From JACKOB01 sp024234575 (GTDB taxonomy: Bacteria; Pseudomonadota; Gammaproteobacteria; Pseudomonadales; Oleiphilaceae), in the NCBI GenBank assembly GCA_051208035.1, contig JBPJFZ010000005.1, forward strand, positions 1 through 64,000: a stretch of 64,000 bases of DNA, in the 5' to 3' direction. The translations under genes were made by a program, and so were the position numbers. This document shows, piece after piece, positions 33,931 to 43,156 of this stretch; the first letter of the stretch is position 1; every line of letters begins with the position of its first letter. Under the pieces are notes generated by a model. It worked only from the letters and a program-made list of their open reading frames with translations, was not told the origin of the DNA and did no database searches.

Positions 33931-35343
33931 CTAGCTTCTGCCATAGTTATCATCAAAACGCACGATGTCATCTTCGCCCAGATAAGAACCAGTTTGTACT
34001 TCGATGATTTCAAGAGGGATCACACCAGGGTTTGCCAGCCTGTGCATGACACCCAGAGGGATATAAGTGGACTGATCTTCGGCAAGTAACAACTCCTCAC
34101 TCCCCCTAGTAACCACTGCAGTTCCTCTAACTACCACCCAGTGCTCAGCGCGATGATGATGTTTTTGCAAAGATAACCTAGCACCAGGCTTCACCATAAT
34201 ACGCTTGACCTGAAATCGATCACTGGCGGCAATACCTTCATAGGTACCCCAAGGCCTGTGCAAACGCCGGTGAAACTTATGCTCTTCACGATTGAGCAGC
34301 TTGATTTTGTCGACCAACTTCTTCACATCCTGCACACGCGACTTATCAGCGACGAGCACCACATCCTCTGTCTCAACGATAACATGGTTCTCAACGCCAA
34401 TTGCTGCAATCAAGCGCCCTTCTGAATGAATGTACGATCCCGTTACGTTTTCTGTAATCACGTCACCTTTACATACATTACCATCGCAATCCTGATCGTT
34501 GATCTCCCATAGTGCAGACCAAGACCCCACATCGCTCCAACCGGCATCTAGCGGAACTACAACAGCAGCATCCGTTTTTTCCATTACCGCATAATCTATC
34601 GAGTCTTCCGGTGACAGCGCGAAACTATCGGGATCAACACGAATGAAATCCATATCTCGTTTGGACAACTCTAATGCTCTGCGAGCGCAAGAAACCGTTT
34701 CCTCAGAGAACCTAGCTAACTCTTCGAGATAACGATCGGCACGAAACATAAACATGCCGCTATTCCAATAATAGTTACCGTCTGCGACATAGGCTTCCGC
34801 TGTTTTTCGGTCTGGCTTTTCGACGAATTGTTCAACAGCAGCATAACCGTCTTTTGTCGATGCACTTCCGCGAATATACCCGTATCCCGTATGAGCGGAC
34901 TCCGGCACCACACCAAAGGTAACAAGTTTTTTCTCATTAGCAGCAACCAAACCAACCTCAACCGCCTGGGCAAATACAGTTGACCGCTTTATCACATGAT
35001 CCGCAGGCATCACCAGTAATACAGCATCCGAGCTCTGTGCCAAAGCCTGAAGCGCTGCCAAGGCAATCGCCGGCGCAGTGTTACGACCCACAGGCTCGAG
35101 AAGAATAGAAGCACCCTCAAGCATGTTATGTGCTTGTAAGGTATTGGCCACCATAAACCTGTGCTCTTCATTGCACACGATTATTGGATCACTGACACCA
35201 TTCACATACTCTAATCGCTGAACTGTATCGCCAAGCAATGAGTTTTCATTTACCAAAATATGAAACTGTTTAGGGTAAGCCTGCCGAGAAAGCGGCCACA
35301 ACCTGGTTCCAGAACCACCAGACAAAATGACGGGAATAATCAC
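33931..35343 (-). CDS. manC: Mannose-1-phosphate guanylyltransferase/mannose-6-phosphate isomerase
   Basis: A type II bifunctional enzyme making GDP-mannose for surface glycans. It has 470 residues. The guanylyltransferase domain has LSGGSGTRLWPLSRQAYPKQ (7-26), and the C-terminal cupin (isomerase) has RPWGTYEG and the metal-binding KHHHRAEHW. It starts with GTG (35341-35343) behind GAGGTGA. It is the last gene of the glycan cluster. No phosphomannomutase is in the window, so that step is encoded elsewhere. Confidence 0.93.
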   Translation of the reverse strand: MIIPVILSGGSGTRLWPLSRQAYPKQFHILVNENSLLGDTVQRLEYVNGVSDPIIVCNEEHRFMVANTLQAHNMLEGASILLEPVGRNTAPAIALAALQALAQSSDAVLLVMPADHVIKRSTVFAQAVEVGLVAANEKKLVTFGVVPESAHTGYGYIRGSASTKDGYAAVEQFVEKPDRKTAEAYVADGNYYWNSGMFMFRADRYLEELARFSEETVSCARRALELSKRDMDFIRVDPDSFALSPEDSIDYAVMEKTDAAVVVPLDAGWSDVGSWSALWEINDQDCDGNVCKGDVITENVTGSYIHSEGRLIAAIGVENHVIVETEDVVLVADKSRVQDVKKLVDKIKLLNREEHKFHRRLHRPWGTYEGIAASDRFQVKRIMVKPGARLSLQKHHHRAEHWVVVRGTAVVTRGSEELLLAEDQSTYIPLGVMHRLANPGVIPLEIIEVQTGSYLGEDDIVRFDDNYGRS

Positions 35344-35438
35344 TTGGGATCACCTCACCTAAAATCTGAAAATGGGTACGATACAAAACCATACTGACGT
35401 TCGAAGCGACGAGAGAATTTCTTCCGCCAATTGGAGGG

Positions 35439-37388
35439 TTAAACAATACTTTCTTTTTTGTGATTTTTCAGAATCTGGATCTTTGAAGATAAGCCTTCTA
35501 ACTCTGACGTTTGCTGCCAGACAAGATCTTCAATACCGTTAGCTGGTGCAAAATCAGTGGGCGCCGACAAAAGAAGTTCTCGCACACGCTCACAATCAAA
35601 AATATGGCAAGCCCTATCTAAACGATCCAACAATTCGGCAACATCATCCCATGGCAGATATTTTTCCTGTGCCATCATGATGCGTGGATGCTCGGTTCCT
35701 TGAGGACTATCGCCGATTAGCAACTCTTCAAAAAGCTTTTCACCGGGACGCAAACCAGTATAGGCTATTTCAATATCACCATCGGGATGCTTGTCATCTT
35801 TGATCTCTAGCCCCATCAAGTGAATCATCTTTTTGGCCAGATCAGCGATTTTAACCGGGTCACCCATATTCAGCACAAAAACTTCGCCACCAACCCCCAT
35901 AGATCCAGCCTGTAATACCAGCTGCGCCGCCTCAGGAATGGTCATAAAATAACGGATAATATCAGGGTGCGTAACTGTCACCGGCCCCCCCTTCTCTATC
36001 TGCGACCTAAACAGCGGTACGACAGAACCAGAAGAGCCAAGCACGTTACCAAAGCGAACCATACAGAATCGCGTTCTGTTTTGCCTAACAGCAAGACCTT
36101 GTAGAATGAGCTCAGCCATGCGCTTGCTCGCACCCATCACATTGGTGGGGCGCACAGCCTTATCGGTCGAAATCAAAACAAACGTTTCTACGCCCGCGCG
36201 AATCGCTGCTTCAGCCGCATACCAGGTTCCAAATACGTTATTGCGCACCCCTTCGACTACATTGTGCTCAACCATGGGTACATGCTTATAGGCGGCGGCG
36301 TGATATACCGTTTGCACGCCGAAAGTTTGTAAAATCACTTCCATTCGGTGTTCTTTCTGCACCGAGCCCAACACAGAAGCCAATTCAACACGGAGATGAC
36401 GGGAGTCTATACTTCTTTGCAGTTCTTGTTCGATGGAGTACAAGGCAAATTCAGACAATTCAAACAACACAATACGCCGAGGCTCATGCTCAAGAATCTG
36501 GCGGCACAACTCAGCGCCGATTGAACCACCCGCCCCTGTCACCATCACCACTTTGTTAGCAATGCAGGTTTTCAGCAGCCGTTCATCAGGTACCACTTCG
36601 TCACGACCGAGCAAATCATCGATATCAACGTCCCGAACTTCGGCAATGGTCGCCTTACCACTAACAATGTCCGACATGGATGGAATGGTTTGCACCTTAA
36701 CAGGCAGATCTTCCAGATAGCGAAGAATAAGGCCTCTTTTAGAGCGAGGAGCCCCACCCAAAGCTAACAGAATTCGATGCGCTCCATATTTTTCAATGGT
36801 TTGTGCAAGATACGCAGGAGGATAAACACGCAGCCCGTTGAGGATGTTTCCCTGCCGCTTAGGGTTATCGTCTATAAATGCAACGGGTTGAAACTGACTA
36901 CCCTGATATAAAACCGAACTTAACTGCAGACCAGAGCTTCCTGCACCGTATATTATTACCCGTTCTTTAGCTTTTCGCATTTGATGTTGATAGACCGAGC
37001 GAATCATCATTCGTGAGCCACCCACAAACAACAAAGCCAAACACCAGTAAATTAATGGAACAGACCTTGGGATGGGTGCCTGGAAGGCAAACCCGGAAGT
37101 ACCCAGGACTAACGCAGATAAGGTAACGCCAGTAACGACTGCAATCAGGGCATGATTACTCATATAGCGAATGACGGCGCGGTAAAGCCCAAGACGAATA
37201 AAAGCAACGACACTGGCGATAACAGTAACGGCCACAGCCCAAATTACACTGTTGCTTTCAGGAATATATAGCTGGTCTGCCCTGAAAGACATCGCTAGCC
37301 AAAAGGCCATAGGAATAAAGATCATATCAGCACACACTGATACAAAGCGTTTTTGGCTACGAGGAAGGTCAAAAAGAATTGAAATCAT
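35439..37388 (-). CDS. UDP-N-acetylglucosamine 4,6-dehydratase, membrane-bound (WbpM/PglF family)
   Basis: It has 649 residues: four N-terminal transmembrane helices (to about 125), a first Rossmann segment (YGAGSSGLQLSSVLYQ) and a C-terminal SDR dehydratase domain with VTGAGGSIGAELC near 285. The catalytic region STDKAVRPTNVMGASKR has Met in place of Tyr in the YxxxK motif, a WbpM-family mark. It would make UDP-4-keto-6-deoxy-GlcNAc, the precursor of QuiNAc or FucNAc. The reductase-like and initiating-transferase genes lie just upstream in the same transcript. Confidence 0.9.
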   Translation of the reverse strand: MISILFDLPRSQKRFVSVCADMIFIPMAFWLAMSFRADQLYIPESNSVIWAVAVTVIASVVAFIRLGLYRAVIRYMSNHALIAVVTGVTLSALVLGTSGFAFQAPIPRSVPLIYWCLALLFVGGSRMMIRSVYQHQMRKAKERVIIYGAGSSGLQLSSVLYQGSQFQPVAFIDDNPKRQGNILNGLRVYPPAYLAQTIEKYGAHRILLALGGAPRSKRGLILRYLEDLPVKVQTIPSMSDIVSGKATIAEVRDVDIDDLLGRDEVVPDERLLKTCIANKVVMVTGAGGSIGAELCRQILEHEPRRIVLFELSEFALYSIEQELQRSIDSRHLRVELASVLGSVQKEHRMEVILQTFGVQTVYHAAAYKHVPMVEHNVVEGVRNNVFGTWYAAEAAIRAGVETFVLISTDKAVRPTNVMGASKRMAELILQGLAVRQNRTRFCMVRFGNVLGSSGSVVPLFRSQIEKGGPVTVTHPDIIRYFMTIPEAAQLVLQAGSMGVGGEVFVLNMGDPVKIADLAKKMIHLMGLEIKDDKHPDGDIEIAYTGLRPGEKLFEELLIGDSPQGTEHPRIMMAQEKYLPWDDVAELLDRLDRACHIFDCERVRELLLSAPTDFAPANGIEDLVWQQTSELEGLSSKIQILKNHKKESIV

Positions 37389-37543
37389 CCGTTACATTCG
37401 GCTAATTCTAGTTTTAACGCGCATTAGCGTTCCATTGGCACTCACGTTATCAATACAATTTTCTTTACACAAGCAATAAATGCTAATTATGTCCTGATGC
37501 GGCAGAATCCTTGCCAGCAAGTAGAAAGATTACTAAGAAATGG

Positions 37544-38629
37544 TCAATTGTTATTAAGACCCGCACGACAAAGAAAAGTGATTATAACCAAAGGCGCCCA
37601 AGCAATCACTAAAATCCCCCAATTATATAACAAGCCCCCATATACCAAAGAAATCGCGGCCATAGGAGTTAACCAAACGAGGTTAATAGCCGCCACTCTA
37701 AAGCTTACCGTTGAGTGGCTTAACCATCGGCGCGCTAAAATTTGGTAGGCATGGCTCCTGTGAGCTTTAACAAAACTTTGACCATCACCAATGCGCCTTA
37801 TGAGTGTAACTGTAGCGTCAACTACAAACACACCTGACAATATAACTATACTTAGCAGGCTGATATCGGCCAACCAAGAAGCAAAAAACATTAACCCAGG
37901 CAGTAAAACCCCAAGAAATCCACTTCCAGCATCCCCCATAAATATTTTTGCTGGTGCCCAGTTCCACCACAGAAATGCCAGAAGAGCAGCAATTACAGGA
38001 ACAATTACGACAGCAAGAATTAAAGCATTTTTTCCATAGACAATAACTAATAGCATAATGCCAATTAAAATAGTCACTGCCTCTATCGTTGCTATGCCGT
38101 CAATTCCATCCATGAAATTGAACAGATTGATAAACCAAACCATTGCGACAACTAAAAGCACAAGAGTGAATATACTTGGCAACCAACGAAATCCGTCAAC
38201 AACTGGAAGAAAAGGCAAACCAGTTAGAATCAGCACCGATAGTGAAACCTGAAACACCATACGCAACAAAGGCGATAGTTGAGATCTATCGTCAACCAAC
38301 CCCACTCCCCCCATAATCAATGCACAAATCATCAGCTTTACAAGGTAGAGTGTTACAGATGGACCATCGAGCCCCCCCCTCAGATCAACCGAATCGAATC
38401 CAAAAGCACGCAACTCATACACAATATACCAGCAACCAACCCAGCTCAAAAAAACAGCAAAACCGAACGCAATCCCACCACTTTTAGGCGTTGGTATGAT
38501 ATGAGAGCTACGATAATTTGGCTCATCCATCCAACTGTGCCTTAGAGCCACCTTTCTAAGTAATGACGTTGTAACAAAAGACACAATAAATGAAAAAATC
38601 GCTGATTGGATTATAAAGATAATGGTCAA
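37544..38629 (-). CDS. Undecaprenyl-phosphate sugar-phosphate transferase (WbpL/WecA family)
   Basis: A polytopic inner-membrane enzyme of 361 residues and about 10 helices that starts a glycan by putting a HexNAc-1-phosphate on undecaprenyl phosphate. The cytoplasmic motifs are present: VGLVDDRSQLSP (Asp pair), FNLFNFMDGIDGIA, FMGDAGSGFLG and HRSHAYQ. The start appears to be TTG (38627-38629) overlapping the stop of the upstream epimerase gene (TTGA), with GGGGTGA just before it. The WbpL-like neighbourhood suggests QuiNAc or FucNAc as first sugar; WecA-type use of GlcNAc is the alternative. Confidence 0.88.
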   Translation of the reverse strand: MTIIFIIQSAIFSFIVSFVTTSLLRKVALRHSWMDEPNYRSSHIIPTPKSGGIAFGFAVFLSWVGCWYIVYELRAFGFDSVDLRGGLDGPSVTLYLVKLMICALIMGGVGLVDDRSQLSPLLRMVFQVSLSVLILTGLPFLPVVDGFRWLPSIFTLVLLVVAMVWFINLFNFMDGIDGIATIEAVTILIGIMLLVIVYGKNALILAVVIVPVIAALLAFLWWNWAPAKIFMGDAGSGFLGVLLPGLMFFASWLADISLLSIVILSGVFVVDATVTLIRRIGDGQSFVKAHRSHAYQILARRWLSHSTVSFRVAAINLVWLTPMAAISLVYGGLLYNWGILVIAWAPLVIITFLCRAGLNNN

Positions 38630-39642
38630 GAATCACCCCACAGAACATCTTTATACATCTCATCAAAACCATCGCGAGGTGTTTGCACTGGCCGCCACCC
38701 CAACGCAAGAGATTGAGAAATATCTACCTCTAAATTCGCTAGCAGTCTATCAGAGAGTGTGTCTTTTCCGATTATTCGAAATATCCAACGCATCCAATTG
38801 ACAGGAATAGGAAAAATTCTGGCTTTCCTATTCAGCCCTTCTGCCATCAATCTGCAAATCGCTGGTGTAGACAAACGCACACCATCTGAGACCATCCAAA
38901 CGCATGATTTCAATGGAGGACACCTTATCAAATATTCTATAAAAGAAGACAAATTCTTCAAGCTAACCAAATCCCTACGATTAGAAATGGATGCAAAAGG
39001 CAACGGATAACCTTTTTTCAACCCTTTTGATAATGCCGCCATATTGCCCTTGACTCCAGGCCCATAAACCAAAGGTAAACGGACAATAGTAAACAACGTC
39101 TTTCCTTCCGATGAATCCTGTAACAGTTTTTCACTGGCCAACTTACTTCGACCATAAGCATCTTCAGGTTGGGGTTCATCCAGCGCAGAAAAGGGGTTTA
39201 TAGAAACCTCACCATTTACTTTAATTGAACTTAAAAAAATCAATTGATGGACATTTCCAACAATAGCGGCATCCCGAACTTGCCTCGTCACCTCAGTATT
39301 AAAACGGAGATACTCTCTTTCAGCAGATTCCGCTGTCTCTCGCATGACATGTGCACGACCAGCACAATGTACAATTGTAACTCCATTCAAATGGCCAGAT
39401 TTAGCCATGCTATGAAGCGATGCGTAATCAATTAATTTCACACTAAAACGATCATCACAATCCTGAATATTACCATCCGCGAGTTCGACTATTCGTGACA
39501 CACCAGTTACCGAATAGCCTGCCACCTTCAAATAACGCTTAAGATAAGCGCCTATAAAGCCTGTTACGCCCGTAATATAAATATGTCGTTCAGACAATTG
39601 AAAAACACCTTCTTTGATTGCTAAGTCAGCAAAGTGCCACAT
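38626..39642 (-). CDS. NAD-dependent sugar epimerase/4-ketoreductase (WbpK/WbpV-like)
   Basis: An extended SDR protein of 338 residues. The nucleotide loop GVTGFIG lies near residue 24, after a leader of about 18 residues. The active site has SSIKVNG (Ser) and YGRSKLASEK (Tyr-x-x-x-Lys). Between a WbpM-type dehydratase and a WbpL-type transferase, the likely reaction is reduction of UDP-4-keto-6-deoxy-GlcNAc to UDP-QuiNAc or UDP-FucNAc. C4 epimerisation is the alternative. Its stop overlaps the next start. Confidence 0.82.
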   Translation of the reverse strand: MWHFADLAIKEGVFQLSERHIYITGVTGFIGAYLKRYLKVAGYSVTGVSRIVELADGNIQDCDDRFSVKLIDYASLHSMAKSGHLNGVTIVHCAGRAHVMRETAESAEREYLRFNTEVTRQVRDAAIVGNVHQLIFLSSIKVNGEVSINPFSALDEPQPEDAYGRSKLASEKLLQDSSEGKTLFTIVRLPLVYGPGVKGNMAALSKGLKKGYPLPFASISNRRDLVSLKNLSSFIEYLIRCPPLKSCVWMVSDGVRLSTPAICRLMAEGLNRKARIFPIPVNWMRWIFRIIGKDTLSDRLLANLEVDISQSLALGWRPVQTPRDGFDEMYKDVLWGDS

Positions 39643-39670
39643 TTAACAAACCCAACGTAAAGCTCACGAC

Positions 39671-40831
39671 TTACAAAACACTATCATTCAACATTCGCGA
39701 ATAAACCTCTAGATGCTGGTCAATAACGATTTTATTTGAAAAGCTTTGGACAACCACCGCCCTTGCCTTAAGGCCCATTTTCGACCTTAAGACTCTATCA
39801 TCAGCCAAGCATTTAAGTTTGCTTTCTAAATCAGCAACACAATTTGGTTTGACGAGAAAGCCATTCTCCCCATCGATGACCAATTCATCGCAGCCTGACA
39901 CGTCCGACGTTATAACTGGCCGCCCCACAGAGCCTGCCTCAATAAGCACCCTTGGAATGCCTTCCCGGTACATGGTAGGCAAACATACAATATCGGATCT
40001 GGCCAGCAAGTCAGACATATCGCTCCTGTTACCTAGAAAGTGAATAACACCTTCTTTCTGCCAAGAGTTTAGCTGAGACACACTAATCGGATTTTTTGCT
40101 GTTGAGTCTGTAATACCTGCCACCCACAGCTCAATATTTTCTCCTTGACTCCTCAAATTACTAATTGCCTCAACCAGTAACTCTAACCCCTTTTCTTTGA
40201 TTAACCTGGCTGCAAACAAGACGATAACCGCACTTCCATTATTGATAGTTTTAAATGCGAATTCATCGGTATCCACTCCAGCCCCGGAAACAACCTCAGA
40301 CATCGCTTCTCTTGCCGACCCATTGTGCAAAAACAACTCTCGATCTGATGAATTTTCAAACAGCAGATAGTAACGCTGGCTGCCGGAAAGAAAGCGATAG
40401 CCATGTAATACTAATCGTGACAAACACTTTGGCATCCACAGATCGCTAGCGAATACTGATCCCAGCCCCGTGACGCTTCCAACAATGGGGATTTCTAATG
40501 ATCTGGCAAGGAATCCTGCATAAAGATTAGGCTTGATCGTCACGGAGTGAATGAGGTCAGGGGCAATGCTCCGAATCAACTGTTTCAGGGTCAATATAGA
40601 CTGCAACTCACTATAAGGGTTGACTCCACTACGAGATAAATTCAGGTGATAACAATTAAAACCCAATTTCTTGAAGTAATCGCCGTTTTTAATGTCAGTG
40701 AAGTGACAAATGAGATGAACCTCAAAACCGTCACGCATCGCCGCCTTTGCCCTATCCAGCCAATGCAATTTGAAATACCAGTCGGCATTGATGATGTAGG
40801 CGATTTTCTTGTCATTAAATAGTTTTTCCAC
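39671..40831 (-). CDS. Glycosyltransferase family 4-like (GT-B)
   Basis: It has 386 residues. The N-terminal acceptor domain has SVTIKPNLYAGFLAR and GSVTGLGSVF, as in PglA/WbpT-like transferases. The C-terminal donor domain has FAARLIKEKGLELLVEA and the EX7E-type region CLPTMYREGIPRVLIEAGSV. It probably acts in the cytoplasm on the undecaprenyl-linked chain, perhaps as the second sugar addition. It starts with GTG. The donor sugar cannot be told from sequence. Confidence 0.85.
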   Translation of the reverse strand: MEKLFNDKKIAYIINADWYFKLHWLDRAKAAMRDGFEVHLICHFTDIKNGDYFKKLGFNCYHLNLSRSGVNPYSELQSILTLKQLIRSIAPDLIHSVTIKPNLYAGFLARSLEIPIVGSVTGLGSVFASDLWMPKCLSRLVLHGYRFLSGSQRYYLLFENSSDRELFLHNGSAREAMSEVVSGAGVDTDEFAFKTINNGSAVIVLFAARLIKEKGLELLVEAISNLRSQGENIELWVAGITDSTAKNPISVSQLNSWQKEGVIHFLGNRSDMSDLLARSDIVCLPTMYREGIPRVLIEAGSVGRPVITSDVSGCDELVIDGENGFLVKPNCVADLESKLKCLADDRVLRSKMGLKARAVVVQSFSNKIVIDQHLEVYSRMLNDSVL

Positions 40832-40834
40832 AAA

Positions 40835-41770
40835 CTATACTTCTAGCTTTCCGAGCTTATTAATCAGGCCGTGATAAACTCCTTTTAAAATCATTTTAAA
40901 ATGCTCTGAGCGCCTACCAATCATTGTTGAGAAAAACACAAACTGGACAATGGATTTCATCAAAGCGTTATACTTCCAAACAGATTTAATATAAGGCCTT
41001 TTGCTAATGGCTATCAGATTTCGATAGAAATAGTAGTGCCTCAAAGGAGAATGAATAGTGATCATTTGCCTTCCCCCCAAAAGTGATACCGGGTCATCGC
41101 CAATGGCATGCTTCATGCTGGCATCATACACACCAAAACACTGATATCCCTTAGATGCAGCCCTATAGCCCCATTCAATATCGACACAGTCAATAAATAA
41201 AGACTCCTCCATTCCGCCCACACGATCCAGAACCTCAAGCGATATAAGCGAGCCAGATGAAATTAGAAAATCTGCCGCACACCACGCATCCGCGGAATTA
41301 TGTCCATAGTTCTTCTTCACCCCTAGAACACCTGATGAAATAAAAGGCGCTCCATGCTCACTTCTTGAGTCAACATGTCGTGGACCAACAGCTGCTACAT
41401 TTTTCCCTCGAGCTAACAATGCTGTCTCAGCTTTCAACAAATTAGCGACCATATCATCATCAGGTAAACTATCCTGATCCATCAACAAAACATACTTATA
41501 ATTTAAACTTCTTGCACGCTCAATTCCTTTGTTGTGAGCGGCAGCAATCCCTTTGTTGAGCCCAAGAAGAACAAGGTCCGCAGACAAAAACTGCGATAAC
41601 TTCTTCCCTTGATCATCTGAAATAGAGCCATTGTCAACCAAGATAACATGTGCACACTGTTGCTGAAGAGCGCGAATCAGCACTTCAAGAAAACACAGGT
41701 GGGGCTCATATGTCACAATGACGGCAGCAACCCCCTCTGACAAAGTCTGCCGATAATTCCTATTTACCAC
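40835..41770 (-). CDS. Glycosyltransferase family 2 (rhamnosyltransferase-like)
   Basis: A GT-A fold enzyme of 311 residues. It has AVIVTYEPHL near the start, LVDNGSISDDQG, the metal-binding DQDS in LLMDQDSLPDDD, and later ECVDIEWGYRA-like residues (FIDCVDIEWGYRAASKG). The overall form resembles WbbL/RfbN-type rhamnosyltransferases; the donor is not certain. It starts with GTG and lies three bases before the next gene. Confidence 0.82.
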   Translation of the reverse strand: MVNRNYRQTLSEGVAAVIVTYEPHLCFLEVLIRALQQQCAHVILVDNGSISDDQGKKLSQFLSADLVLLGLNKGIAAAHNKGIERARSLNYKYVLLMDQDSLPDDDMVANLLKAETALLARGKNVAAVGPRHVDSRSEHGAPFISSGVLGVKKNYGHNSADAWCAADFLISSGSLISLEVLDRVGGMEESLFIDCVDIEWGYRAASKGYQCFGVYDASMKHAIGDDPVSLLGGRQMITIHSPLRHYYFYRNLIAISKRPYIKSVWKYNALMKSIVQFVFFSTMIGRRSEHFKMILKGVYHGLINKLGKLEV

Positions 41771-41833
41771 CTACCACCCCGACTAGCCCAATTACAACCA
41801 ACACCACCGTTATCGATCAACATACTAAAATAA

Positions 41834-42790
41834 TCACCAATCAAGCGATGATAGAGTCTCAGTAGGGATATTATTCATATCGAATGTTATGGCACTTAAA
41901 ACCAACTGGAATCCCAAAATAATTGGAAGAACCGCAAGCATGACAGTACCCGTAGTGGCTGCACTATTGGTCGATACACTCTCAACCCAGTGAATCCCGC
42001 CAAAAACGATGCCAATGAACATCAATAGTGAACCAATAACAAACTCCATTGAAGCTCCATTGAAATCACGAAGAAAATAACAATAAAAGATCCTTTTAAT
42101 AAAAGCTTTCAAATAAAGTGGCGGAAACTCAAGCATCACCCTCTTAATGCTAAGATTGCTTTCTTCATCCTGATACTTTGCTTCCATTGGAATATCACGC
42201 ACCACTGCCCGTATTGTTCCCAAACGAAACAACATATCACTTTCGAAGAAGTAGCGTTTACTCAACTTATTAATTGGCAGAATAGAAATCGCTCTTCTGT
42301 GTATCGCAGTATATCCGTTTGTCGGATCCATAATATTCCAGTAACCGCTGGAGACTTTATTAACAAATGATAATATTGCGTTGCCAAATTTTCGAATAGC
42401 AGGCATTGAGTCAAGTGATCCAATGGAGAAAAAACGAGATCCTTTAGTGTAATCAGCCTTACCATCAACAATCGGCTTTATAAATTTCGGAATTAGAGCG
42501 GGGTCCATCTGACCATCACCATCAATTTTGACAATAATATCAGCGCCTTCTGAAAGAGCCTCTTTGTAGCCAGAACAAACAGCACCGCCCACCCCTTGAT
42601 TCTCTCTGTGATAAACAACCCTCACGCGATGATCCTTACAGAACTCTTCGACATACGCACCAGACTGTTGAGGACAGCAGTCGTCGACCACATATATTCG
42701 CGAAACCTCCCTACCAATACCCTCAAGAACTGAGCGTATTTGCCTTTTAACATTGAAACAAGGAATAACTACGGCAATGTTCATTGACAT
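41834..42790 (-). CDS. Polyprenyl-phosphate sugar synthase-like GT2 (GtrB/DPM1-like)
   Basis: It has 318 residues. The GT-A domain has VVIPCFNVKRQIRSVLEGI, VVDDCCPQQSG and KIDGDGQMDP (the DxD region), followed by two C-terminal transmembrane helices (about 235-300). This architecture fits enzymes that load a sugar on undecaprenyl phosphate for a periplasmic side-branch transfer. It is adjacent to a small SMR-like transporter and a DUF2142 membrane protein, forming a Gtr-like trio. Confidence 0.82.
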   Translation of the reverse strand: MSMNIAVVIPCFNVKRQIRSVLEGIGREVSRIYVVDDCCPQQSGAYVEEFCKDHRVRVVYHRENQGVGGAVCSGYKEALSEGADIIVKIDGDGQMDPALIPKFIKPIVDGKADYTKGSRFFSIGSLDSMPAIRKFGNAILSFVNKVSSGYWNIMDPTNGYTAIHRRAISILPINKLSKRYFFESDMLFRLGTIRAVVRDIPMEAKYQDEESNLSIKRVMLEFPPLYLKAFIKRIFYCYFLRDFNGASMEFVIGSLLMFIGIVFGGIHWVESVSTNSAATTGTVMLAVLPIILGFQLVLSAITFDMNNIPTETLSSLDW

Positions 42791-42793
42791 CCT

Positions 42794-43147
42794 TTAACGA
42801 ACAGAAATAATCAAACCAACAATAATCAGAGCCGCCCCAAAAAATGTCTTGGAACCAATTGACTCACCTAAAAACAAATAACCCGCAATGGGCACAATTA
42901 CAAAGGCCAGTGCCATAAATGGATAAGCTATATTTAATTCGACTCTTTTCAATGCCAGTATCCACAAAATAGTCGCCGCACCATAAATTACTAAAGCCGA
43001 TATAAAGTATTTATTACAAGCGAAGGCAAACCACTTATCGAACTCAAACGACGTAGGAATGCTAACCGAAGCAAGCTTGAATAGTATTTGACCTGCAGAA
43101 ATGCCAATAACACACAAAATCACAAGTATTAAATTAGGCACAGTCAT
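42794..43147 (-). CDS. SMR/EamA-like four-helix membrane protein, probable flippase
   Basis: It has 117 residues and four hydrophobic helices. It has ALKRVELNIAYPFMALAFVI and GYLFLGESI, as in ArnE/ArnF-like half-transporters. Its place between the GtrB-like synthase and the DUF2142 gene suggests it flips undecaprenyl-phosphate-sugar across the inner membrane, the job GtrA does in phage-type modules. It starts 3 bp before the next gene. Confidence 0.75.
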   Translation of the reverse strand: MTVPNLILVILCVIGISAGQILFKLASVSIPTSFEFDKWFAFACNKYFISALVIYGAATILWILALKRVELNIAYPFMALAFVIVPIAGYLFLGESIGSKTFFGAALIIVGLIISVR

Positions 43148-43156
43148 ACAAACACC

